64,000 nucleotides of DNA from DATJCV01 sp963707665 (GTDB lineage Bacteria; Pseudomonadota; Gammaproteobacteria; Burkholderiales; Burkholderiaceae_D). Position 1 is the first letter of the stretch; each line of letters begins with the position of its first letter. Below, piece after piece: positions 57,112-64,000 of the stretch. The position numbers and the translations under genes are program-made. The notes under the pieces are model-generated. The model was not told the DNA's origin. It worked only from the letters and a program-made list of their open reading frames with translations, and did no database searches. Where the stretch lies: contig CAVPQU010000018.1 in the NCBI GenBank assembly GCA_963707665.1, positions 558,001 to 622,000 on the forward strand, in the 5' to 3' direction.

Positions 57112-57687
57112 CTGAGTTACTCGCCGATCAGGCGCGACACGGTTTTCTTGTACATGGCTGGGCGTCAACGCTTTTGGACTTGCGATCATGCCGACGCGGG
57201 TAGCACCCAGGCAAATGCTTCTTGCGCCGGCGGCGCCCGATTTCCTGCATGTCGTCGACATCCATGTCGCTGACGCTCGGTGACGAATCTTGCCCGCGTC
57301 TCACACCGCTTGAAAGGCGGCGATAGTCTCAGCAAACGGTGTGCGGCCGCGCCAGTGCAACAGATGCAGGTCAATTCGATCAGTGCCGAGGCGGCGCAGG
57401 CTGTGCTCGCAAGCCGTGATCGAGTTTTTGCGCGACGCATTGGTCGGTAACACCTTGCTGACAAAAAACACTGCATCGCGCGGTCCAGCAATCGCTTCGC
57501 CCACCAGCCGTTCGACCGCGCCGTCGCCATAAATCTCGGCAATATCGATCAACGTCACCTCCAGATCCAGGCTGAACCGCAAGCTGGCAATTTCCTTGGC
57601 ACGGCGACGCGGCTCATCGCCCATGAACCACGTGCCTTGGTCGAGGACCGGCACGGCTCCGCCGGAGAGCAGCTGCGTCTTCCGCAT
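57112..57687 (-). pseudogene. Decayed second copy of the aldo/keto reductase
   Basis: Reads MRKTQLLSGGAVPVLDQGTW, then DLEVTLIDIAEIYGDGAVER, LVGEAIAGPRDAVFFVSKVL, PTNASRKNSITACEHSLRRL, and GTDRIDLHLLHWRG, so its central part is open where the 50808-51643 copy is frameshifted. It then hits a TGA (57301-57303) at a position where the first copy has Leu-Gln. Beyond this, DAGKIRH can be followed out of frame, an internal section is deleted, and only scraps matching AWVL and SPKALTPSHVQEN remain. It is a pseudogene of the same family. Confidence 0.85.
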
Positions 57688-57690
57688 GGC

Positions 57691-58002
57691 TCCTCCTTGT
57701 CATTGCGCCGCAGCGCGGGACCGAATGGCATTGGAAGCCTAAAGTGCTGGTACATTGCCGTCCAGCGTACCTGAATCGCGTGGTCCAATCTATCGAGCGA
57801 CGAAACCTTGCCTATCGCCGAAAATTAATAGGCAATATCCGACTATCCGTGTTTTCTCAAGGAAATAGATATGCGTGACAGAAGCAATTCGTGTTTGAAG
57901 ATCTGACGGAGTTGGGAGCAAGGCAGGCTCAACAAACCCGCATTTAGGTTTGTCATAGTGTATGCACTTAGCTTCGGGCGGCGTTTATGCCGGGCCGTCG
58001 CT
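57691..58002. other. Duplicated intergenic block with a second mrr-like stub
   Basis: This region parallels 51644-51870: both have TGTCATTGCGCC, GCCGAAAATTAA and GTGTTTTCT in the same order, and both are followed by ATG-CG...GACAGAAGCAA...TTTGAAGATCTGA. Here the stub (57871-57906) has lost a base and stops after 11 residues, MRDRSNSCLKI. No other feature. Confidence 0.6.
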
Positions 58003-59454
58003 TCAATATCCCGGTGGCGCTTGGAAGCCCAGTGACTGCTGCTCAAGAAGTCGCGCGAAATGAATACAGGTCAGGTCGCCGTATTGTGGACCTACGATCT
58101 GCACCCCGACCGGCATGCCTTCCGGTGTGATGCCGACGGGGGCGACGGTGGACGGGAGTAATGCCAGGCTGGAGTACCCGCACCAGAAGAACTGGCTGGA
58201 TAACGGAACCTGTTTGCCGTTGACGGAAAGAGGGCGTTCGAAGGGCTCGCCTTCATGATGGTGGGTGGGAGCGACCGTCGCTGCTGCGGGGCATAGCAGC
58301 AGATCGTAGTCTTGAAAAAATTGCGCCCATTTGATACGCATCTTATGGCGTGCTTCGTTGGCGATTAGCCAGTCGCGGTGCGACAAGGTGGCATTGCGCA
58401 GGGCCTGAGCCCGGCTGCTAGTGTCGAGGGAAGGCAAGTCCTTGAGGGCGCGCAGATTTTCCGCAAAGAGCTGATCCGATTGCCGCCCGGACAGCGCGGC
58501 GCCGAGTAGCCTGCGAAATAGCAGGTCCGCTTCTTCCGTATCGATTGCAGGGCGTGCTTCGAAACTGACTGCGGCACCCGCGCGGCCAATCAACTCCGCC
58601 AGTTTGGCGATCGGCTCTTGGACGCTGGCATCGACCTCGGCATGCGGTGCGTCTAGCATCACCGCAACGCGAAAATCGCTCAAGCGTTCCTTGCGGCGCG
58701 GCGGCAAGCGTACGTGCCACGCTTGCGCGTCGGCTTCATCGGCCCCAGCCATGATCTGCAGTGCAAGCTCCAGATCCTCTGCACTGCGGGCCATCGGGCC
58801 AAGTACCGCGATATCGGTGAACGCGACGCGGCCCGGCACCAGTTGGCCGCGGGTCGTGATGATGCCATAGGTGGGCTTATGTCCATATACGCCGCAGTAA
58901 TGGGCTGGAGTGCGAATGGACGAGGCGATATCGCTGCCTGCCTCCAGCGCGCTCAGGCCGGCCGCCAGCGCGGCGGCCGAGCCGCCGGACGATCCGCCTG
59001 GCGTGCGTGCCAGATCCCATGGGTTGCTGGTGGTGCCGTATAGTGCGTTGTATGCTTGGATGTCGCCCAGGAACAGCGGCACATTGGTCTTGCCGAAGAT
59101 GTTGGCGCCAGCGGCGACCAGCCGCTCGACGCAGAGCGCGCTGCGTTCCGGTCGATAGTCCTGAAAATCGGGTGAACCCCAGGAGGTGACGAAACCGGCG
59201 ACGTCGAACGACTCCTTGACGGTCATCGGAATGCCATGCAGCGGCCCCCAAAGCTCGCCGCGCGCAAGCGCCGCGTCGGCCTCGTCGGCACGCTGGCGCG
59301 CGCTGTCGAAGTCGGTCGCGATCACCGCATTGATGGCGGGGTTGTAGCGCGCGATGCGCGCGATATAGTGTTCCAGCAGTTCCCGAGAGCCGATGCGTCG
59401 GCAACGGATATCGGCGGCGAGTTCAGTGGCGGAGCGAAAGGCAAGGTCAGTCAT
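58003..59454 (-). CDS. Amidase (amidase-signature family)
   Basis: 483-residue AS-family amidohydrolase. The Ser-cisSer-Lys triad is visible: Lys80 in MTVKESFD, Ser155 in TPGGSSGGSAAALAAG, and Ser179 in GSDIASSIRTPA (usual motif GSDIGGSIR). The family runs to GMPVGVQIVGP near the C-terminus. It hydrolyses an amide to acid and ammonia; the substrate is unknown. It is at the 3' end of a minus-strand run of molybdenum hydroxylase genes, 60 bp after the CoxG-like gene, so it may act on a hydroxylated lactam or amide product. Confidence 0.92.
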   Translation of the reverse strand: MTDLAFRSATELAADIRCRRIGSRELLEHYIARIARYNPAINAVIATDFDSARQRADEADAALARGELWGPLHGIPMTVKESFDVAGFVTSWGSPDFQDYRPERSALCVERLVAAGANIFGKTNVPLFLGDIQAYNALYGTTSNPWDLARTPGGSSGGSAAALAAGLSALEAGSDIASSIRTPAHYCGVYGHKPTYGIITTRGQLVPGRVAFTDIAVLGPMARSAEDLELALQIMAGADEADAQAWHVRLPPRRKERLSDFRVAVMLDAPHAEVDASVQEPIAKLAELIGRAGAAVSFEARPAIDTEEADLLFRRLLGAALSGRQSDQLFAENLRALKDLPSLDTSSRAQALRNATLSHRDWLIANEARHKMRIKWAQFFQDYDLLLCPAAATVAPTHHHEGEPFERPLSVNGKQVPLSSQFFWCGYSSLALLPSTVAPVGITPEGMPVGVQIVGPQYGDLTCIHFARLLEQQSLGFQAPPGY

Positions 59455-59514
59455 GCGGCATTCCTCATGAGTGGCAAGTCCGGTGGTTTGCGCTCGCGCG
59501 CGCTGGCGTTGGGG

Positions 59515-60132
59515 TCAATTGGTCCCAGCGCTGGGATTGGAATCGAGGCGGTCGGCCCAACGTCTGAGCAGTGCCGCGATGCGGCTGCGGATGACCCCGA
59601 ACAGGATTTCCATCGGCCGCAGCTCGGCCGACTTGAATGGTTCCGGCGGGGTTTCGATGCCGGCACCATCCGCTTGCGACGACGCATTCAGCCGGCTCTG
59701 GAGGTTTTCGGCGAAGATCGAGGTCAGCCGAGCGGCAACGTCTTGCACGATGCCGCTGCGACCGAATTGCGCGAGCGCTCCGGTCAATGCGATGTCGGCA
59801 TCGATCTGGACCACGGTAGCGGCGCCATCGGCTTCGGGTAGGACCTGGTACACCATCCGCGCCTTGGCGCGCGAATTGCTACGGCTGTCGATACCGGTCC
59901 ATTCGACGGTTCCGGTCTGGTTCTCGGCATCGCGCTCGACCATTGCATCGCCTGAAAAAGCGGCTGCCAACGGCCCGAGCTTGACCCGCATGCGCCCCTT
60001 GTAATGCTTGCCGTCGCTTGATTCGTCCAGTTCTGCGCCGGGCAGGCATTGCACGGCGAATGGGGCGTCGGCCAGGGCGTCCCAGACTACTGCGGGTGGA
60101 TGTTGGACGGCGAATCGCTGCTTAATTTCCAT
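59515..60132 (-). CDS. CoxG-like (SRPBCC) protein
   Basis: 205-residue protein of the CO-dehydrogenase subunit G family. It starts MEIKQRFAVQHPPAVVWDAL, then CLPGAELDE, YKGRMRVKLGPLAAAFSGDA and RLTSIFAENLQSRL. CoxG-like proteins attach molybdenum hydroxylases to the membrane. A C-terminal Arg-rich tail (IRSRIAALLRRWADRL) could serve membrane attachment. It overlaps the coxS-type gene by 11 bases. Confidence 0.9.
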   Translation of the reverse strand: MEIKQRFAVQHPPAVVWDALADAPFAVQCLPGAELDESSDGKHYKGRMRVKLGPLAAAFSGDAMVERDAENQTGTVEWTGIDSRSNSRAKARMVYQVLPEADGAATVVQIDADIALTGALAQFGRSGIVQDVAARLTSIFAENLQSRLNASSQADGAGIETPPEPFKSAELRPMEILFGVIRSRIAALLRRWADRLDSNPSAGTN

Positions 60133-60631
60133 GTTGATTTCCTGTGGCCACTGGTTCTTCCTGCATCGCATCGAGTTTTGGCCCGGCAATCTGGCAGGCG
60201 CGCACGATGCCGGCATAGCCTGTGCAGCGGCACAAATTGCCGCTCAGTTCGACGCGAATCTGCTTTTCGTCCAGACCGCGCTTGCGCAGCAAAAAATCGC
60301 GCGCGCTGATCAGCATGCCGGGCGTGCAAAAGCCGCATTGAAGGCCGTGCGCTTCATGAAAGGCTTGCTGCACCACCTTCATTGCCGGATCGTGGTTGAA
60401 ACCTTCGATCGACCGGACCTGCGCGCCGTCGCACACCACGGCCAGCGTGATGCACGAGCGCACGGTGTTGCCATCGAGTTCGATGGTGCAGGCGCCGCAG
60501 ACGCCGTGTTCGCAGCCCAGATGAGTCCCGGTCAGGTGGCAATGCTCTCGCAGGAAATCGGCTAGCGAGGTGCGCGCCTCGACTTCGGCCGAGATTGCGC
60601 GGCCATTGACGGTCATGGTTATCTTGTTCAT
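60122..60631 (-). CDS. Molybdenum hydroxylase small subunit, [2Fe-2S] (CoxS type)
   Basis: 169-residue subunit carrying two [2Fe-2S] clusters: plant-type CEHGVCGAC (Cys40, 45, 48 with Cys60) and the second motif LQCGFCTPG (Cys99, 102) with LCRCTGY (Cys134, 136). It passes electrons from the Mo site to FAD. A four-base overlap with the medium-subunit gene keeps expression stoichiometric. Confidence 0.95.
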   Translation of the reverse strand: MNKITMTVNGRAISAEVEARTSLADFLREHCHLTGTHLGCEHGVCGACTIELDGNTVRSCITLAVVCDGAQVRSIEGFNHDPAMKVVQQAFHEAHGLQCGFCTPGMLISARDFLLRKRGLDEKQIRVELSGNLCRCTGYAGIVRACQIAGPKLDAMQEEPVATGNQHGN

Positions 60632-61473
60632 GCGGATACAGCCTCCTTTACTGCGGCGACGATGCTGGCCCGATGCACATCCGCATCGAATTCGTCGAAA
60701 CCGGCGTTTGCTGCGGCTAGGTCGGTGTCGACGGCCGCGCGTAGCGCCTGCTCGACCGCCGGTGACCAGGCGAGCGCTGCGGCCAGTACCGTTTGTGCCC
60801 GTTTCAGTATCAAGGGCGTGCCACCGGTGGCACCCAAGACGACGCGGCAATAATTGCGTGCTTGATCGTAGACGGCGATGGCCAGCGAATTGGCGAATTC
60901 GCCGGTTTTGCGGCACATCTTGTAGTAGCCGAAGCGCGCGTCCGGTGAAAATTTGGGCACCGCCAGCGCGGTCAATAGCTCGTCTTCTTCCAGCGCCGTC
61001 ATATAGGCGCCGAGGACGAAATCACGCGCTGGAATTTTTCTTTGACTGGAAGGACCCTGAGCCTCGATCGTGGCGTCCAGCGCAATCATCAGCGACACCC
61101 AGTCGGCCGATGGGTCGGCCAGCGCAACGCTGCCGCCGATGGTGCCGCGGTTGCGTATCGCCCGATACGCGATGCCGGCCGCCACCCGCTGCATCAGTCC
61201 GCCGGTGGGATCGGGCGTGGCCGCGTCTTCGATCGCGGCGTGCGTTATGCAGGCGCCGAATACCACCGCATCGGGGCGTTCGGACACCGTCTTCAAATCG
61301 TCGATGCGCGATAAATCGACCACCAGTTCCAGCGGCGCCAGGCGCAGGTTCAGCATCGGTACCAGCGACTGGCCGCCGGCCATCGCCTTGGCCATGCCAT
61401 CGCGGCCACTGAGGTGCGCCACGGCTTCCTGCACCGTGCGTGGCCGCGCCAGTTCGAACGGAGCCGGCTTCAT
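60628..61473 (-). CDS. Molybdenum hydroxylase FAD subunit (CoxM type)
   Basis: 281-residue FAD-binding subunit. FAD motifs AGGQSLVPMLNLRLA (32-46) and TIGGSVALADPSADW (from 111) are intact, and the C-terminal CO_deh_flav_C domain is present. It overlaps both neighbours by 4 bases. Together with the large and small subunits it makes an L-M-S heterotrimer. Confidence 0.95.
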   Translation of the reverse strand: MKPAPFELARPRTVQEAVAHLSGRDGMAKAMAGGQSLVPMLNLRLAPLELVVDLSRIDDLKTVSERPDAVVFGACITHAAIEDAATPDPTGGLMQRVAAGIAYRAIRNRGTIGGSVALADPSADWVSLMIALDATIEAQGPSSQRKIPARDFVLGAYMTALEEDELLTALAVPKFSPDARFGYYKMCRKTGEFANSLAIAVYDQARNYCRVVLGATGGTPLILKRAQTVLAAALAWSPAVEQALRAAVDTDLAAANAGFDEFDADVHRASIVAAVKEAVSA

Positions 61474-63815
61474 TGCAGGCTCCTGGCGGCACGGATCGCC
61501 GCCCGCACGCGACGCGGCGTGGCGGGAGTCTCGTTGATTTCCGCATGCAGCGAGCGCAGCGCATCGTTGATGGCGTTCAGGATGGCACCTGGCGGCGCAA
61601 TCGCACCGCCTTCGCCCATGCCTTTTATGCCGTAGGCGGTATGCGGCGAGGGCGTGTTCATATGCGCCATGCGGATGGGCGGCACCTCGGTGGCGCCGGG
61701 CAGCAGATAGTCCATGAAGGTCGAGGCCAGCGGCTGTCCATATTCGTCATAGGGAATTTCCTCATACAGGGCGGTGCCGATGCCTTGCACCACGCCGCCG
61801 ATCAACTGGCCATCGACGATCATCGGGTTGACCACCGTGCCGCAGTCATGGACGACGACGTAGTCGAGCAGCTCGACCATGCCGCGTTCGACGTCAACGG
61901 CGACGGTCACCGCGTGGGTGCCGTATGAGAAGGCGCCGGTCGATGCGGACGGTTGATAGGACACGGTGACTTGCAGGCCAGGATCTTCCCCGGGCGGCAG
62001 TTTTTCCGGACGCACGCTGGCGGCGATCGCGATTTCGACGAAATCGATGCTGGCCTCGCCAGCCCACACCTGGGCGTTGCGAATCGTCACCGCTTCCAGC
62101 GGCACGCCCAGCAAATGGGCGCCGATGCGGGCTATTTTTTCTCCCAGCACCTTGCAGGCGCGCGATACCGCGCCGCCGGCCATCACCATGCTGCGCGAGG
62201 CCACGGTGCCCATGCCATACGGCGACAGCGAGCTATCGCCGTGACGCACGGCGACTTGCGCCGGATCGACGCCCAGCTCTTCGGCGGCGACTTGCGCCAG
62301 GGTGGTTTCCAGGCCCTGTCCATGATTTTGGATGCCGACTTCGAGTACTAGTCCGCCGTCCGGCATCAGCCGCGCGGTGGCGGTCTCGTAGCCGAAATTG
62401 ACAGCGAGTCCGCGCGCCACCCATTCCTCGGTACCGTGGGCGGTCTGTTCGGCATAGCTGGCGAAGCCGACGCCGGTCAACCTGCCGTCGGGCAGCGCGC
62501 TGATTTGATTGCGCCGCACGGCGGCGACGTCGATCATGTCGGCGGCGATGCGTACGCTGCGGGGATAATCGCCGCTGTCGTACAGCTTGTTGGTGGTGGT
62601 GCGGTAGGGCATCTGCTCAGGGCGCACCATATTCTCGGCGCGTACTTCATGCGGCTCGCGGCCGACCGCGCGCGCGACTTCGTCCATCGTGCGTTCGATT
62701 GCAAAGCAGGCCCCGGTGCGGCCGACGCCGCGATAGGGGCCGAGCGTCGATTTGTTGGTGACGATCGTTTGCACCCGCGCGTGATAGACCGAGATGTCGT
62801 AGGGGCCGGGGATCATGCCGGCCGACATGCCGGCTTCCATGGTCGAGGTCCATGGCCACACCGAATAGGCGCCGGCGTCGACGCGCACCTCCGCCTCCAG
62901 CCCCAAAATGCGGCCGCGCGCATCGGCGTAGGCGGTGATCCGGTACTCGTGTTCGCGCGCGTGTTGTGAACCAAGAAGGTGCTCGCGGCGATCCTCCAGC
63001 CAACGGACTGGATGACCGACCTTCAGCGCCAGCGCAGCCACCGCGATTTCCTCAGGGTGCAAATTGCTCTTGACGCCGAAGCCCCCGCCAACATCAGGGG
63101 CCACCACGCGCAGCCTGCGTTCGGCGATGCCCAGGCATTCGGCCAGCATGGTCCGAATCACATGGGGAAACTGGGTCGAGCTGTAAACCACCAGCTCATC
63201 CATGCGGGAATCGAAATAGGCGAGCACGCCGCGCCCTTCCAACGGTGCCGACGCATGGCGGTTCAAGCGATAATCCCGTGTCACGATCACCGATGCAATT
63301 TTCCGCACCTCGGCCAAGTCGCCGACATTGATGGCGGTTTCCAACGCCAGATTATCGGCCCATTCCTCGTGCACGCGTGGCGAATCGTGTTCCATCGCGC
63401 GGTTCATGTCGACGACGGCCGCGAGTTCGTCAAAATCGACGAACACCTGTTGTGCGAGGTCCTCGGCGGCGGCGCGCGTTGCGGCCATGCACATGGCAAT
63501 CGGCTCGCCGACGAAGCGTACCTTGCCGCTGGCCAAAGGATGGTGCGCCGACACCTTGAAACCGAGGGCGGTGGATTTAGCCAGTATCGGCTTGATGCCT
63601 TGCAGATCGTCGGCGATGAAAACAGCGTCACGCAACTCGGCGGGAATATCGATTGCGCGCAGCCGTGCATGAGCCAGCGGGCTACGCAGGAATGCCACAT
63701 CCATCATGCCCGGAAAACTCAGGTCGCCCAGGTACTGTCCGCGGCCGTTAAGGAAACGCGCATCTTCATTGCGCTTCAACGAGGCGCCGATTCCCTTCGG
63801 ATTGCTGCTCTGCAT
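61470..63815 (-). CDS. Molybdenum hydroxylase large subunit (xanthine-dehydrogenase family)
   Basis: About 781 residues binding the Mo-cytosine-dinucleotide cofactor. Motifs: VGGGFGVKSNLHPEE, GPYRGVGRTGACFAIE and GMGEGGAIAPPGA with the catalytic Glu. The active-site loop reads PYRGVGR, not the AYRCSFR of CO dehydrogenase, so it hydroxylates an organic substrate. The ATG at 63815 with GAGG upstream is preferred; an in-frame GTG lies at 63821. It is followed downstream by FAD, Fe-S, CoxG and amidase genes. Confidence 0.93.
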   Translation of the reverse strand: MQSSNPKGIGASLKRNEDARFLNGRGQYLGDLSFPGMMDVAFLRSPLAHARLRAIDIPAELRDAVFIADDLQGIKPILAKSTALGFKVSAHHPLASGKVRFVGEPIAMCMAATRAAAEDLAQQVFVDFDELAAVVDMNRAMEHDSPRVHEEWADNLALETAINVGDLAEVRKIASVIVTRDYRLNRHASAPLEGRGVLAYFDSRMDELVVYSSTQFPHVIRTMLAECLGIAERRLRVVAPDVGGGFGVKSNLHPEEIAVAALALKVGHPVRWLEDRREHLLGSQHAREHEYRITAYADARGRILGLEAEVRVDAGAYSVWPWTSTMEAGMSAGMIPGPYDISVYHARVQTIVTNKSTLGPYRGVGRTGACFAIERTMDEVARAVGREPHEVRAENMVRPEQMPYRTTTNKLYDSGDYPRSVRIAADMIDVAAVRRNQISALPDGRLTGVGFASYAEQTAHGTEEWVARGLAVNFGYETATARLMPDGGLVLEVGIQNHGQGLETTLAQVAAEELGVDPAQVAVRHGDSSLSPYGMGTVASRSMVMAGGAVSRACKVLGEKIARIGAHLLGVPLEAVTIRNAQVWAGEASIDFVEIAIAASVRPEKLPPGEDPGLQVTVSYQPSASTGAFSYGTHAVTVAVDVERGMVELLDYVVVHDCGTVVNPMIVDGQLIGGVVQGIGTALYEEIPYDEYGQPLASTFMDYLLPGATEVPPIRMAHMNTPSPHTAYGIKGMGEGGAIAPPGAILNAINDALRSLHAEINETPATPRRVRAAIRAARSLQ

Positions 63816-63822
63816 ATTCACC

Positions 63823-64000
63823 TCAGGCTACCCCCAGATAGGCTTTTTGCACATAGTCGCTCTGCAGCAGGCTGGCGCTAGAGCCTTCCAGGACCAGGTG
63901 TCCGGTTTCGATGACGTAGGCGCGATCCGACATCTGCAGCGCCAGCGACGCGTTCTGCTCGACCAATAAGATGGTCATGCCGGAGTGATGGATTTCGCCG
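63823..64000 (-). CDS. livF: LivF-type ABC ATPase, 3' end
   Basis: Partial gene entering from the right edge. The minus strand reads GMTILLVEQNASLALQMSDR, then AYVIETGHLVLEGSSASLLQ, ending at TGA 63825-63823. LLVEQN and YVLETG-like segments mark the branched-chain amino acid/urea/aromatic importer ATPase LivF. It directly precedes the hydroxylase genes (8 bp), so a Liv-type importer probably delivers the substrate. Confidence 0.88.
   Translation of the reverse strand, partial: GEIHHSGMTILLVEQNASLALQMSDRAYVIETGHLVLEGSSASLLQSDYVQKAYLGVA

Noticed and set aside
61470..63815. Aerobic CO dehydrogenase CoxL
   Set aside because: The Cys-containing AYRCSFR loop is replaced by PYRGVGR; assigned only to the wider molybdenum hydroxylase family.
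1..64000. tRNA, rRNA, CRISPR array, complete insertion sequence, prophage or replication origin
   Set aside because: Read through both strands for T-loop-like sequences, regularly spaced repeats, transposase or integrase proteins and DnaA-box clusters; none was convincing.

Overview
The window is about 60% G+C, densely packed, and reads as the chromosome of a betaproteobacterium. The most likely placement is Burkholderiales, family Oxalobacteraceae. This rests on the AcnD/PrpF-type methylcitrate locus, the lptF/lptG pair divergent from pepA, a CysB-linked APS-reductase cluster, a CheZ-CheA pair and many Cox-type and ABC-type genes. The taxonomic call is inference; there is no rRNA or other marker here.

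Layout. 1-4227: end of a propionate (methylcitrate) operon, prpF-prpD-prpE. 4363-6295: xthA and a divergent EamA exporter. 6312-15070: one enormous gene on the minus strand for a cyclic beta-1,2-glucan synthase (NdvB/ChvB type), broken into three frames. 15486-19669: pepA divergent from lptF-lptG-cbiX. 19956-24673 (minus): siroheme and sulfate-assimilation operon (TauE-like permease, cysH, cysD, cysN, cobA), divergent from cysB. 24810-30815: cysB followed by an unusual sulfur-type cluster of AhpD-like protein, acyl-CoA-dehydrogenase-fold flavoprotein, rubredoxin and a complete SsuABC/TauABC-like transporter. 30915-35190: FAH-family hydrolase, a LivJ-like binding protein, a peptidase remnant, a secreted nuclease and an SRPBCC protein. 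35389-37981 (minus): cheZ-cheA. 38157-39044: an esterase. 39145-43183: cobalamin riboswitch with btuB-btuC-btuD. 43446-50768: mixed housekeeping and small genes (lipoprotein, PEP-mutase-like enzyme, EamA, sorbosone-dehydrogenase-like lipoprotein, PsiF, PpiB, YigZ). 50808-58002: a plastic region with a duplicated and decaying aldo/keto reductase block, two short mrr-like stubs, an SDR, a serine hydrolase, PhzF, an sbcC remnant and a VIT-family transporter. 58003-64000 (minus): a catabolic-looking operon of LivF, molybdenum hydroxylase large/medium/small subunits, CoxG-like protein and amidase.

How the genes fit together. The sulfate genes (APS reductase, ATP sulfurylase, SUMT and CbiX for siroheme) form one pathway under CysB, but sulfite reductase is absent from the locus. 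The cluster downstream of cysB looks like a scavenging system for an organosulfur compound that uses a rubredoxin-fed flavoprotein instead of SsuD/SsuE. The BtuBCD set is controlled by a B12 riboswitch. The last 6 kb looks like uptake plus hydroxylation plus amide hydrolysis of an N-containing substrate.

A striking property of the window is the number of small frameshifts: at least twelve, in ten genes (prpF, prpE, ndvB twice, cysD, a LivJ-like gene, cheA, btuC, an EamA gene twice, an aldo/keto reductase and a serine hydrolase). They could be residual sequencing errors. However, they fall only in dispensable genes, one is a clean 10-bp tandem duplication, and they coexist with several undisputed gene remnants, so real gene decay is a serious alternative.
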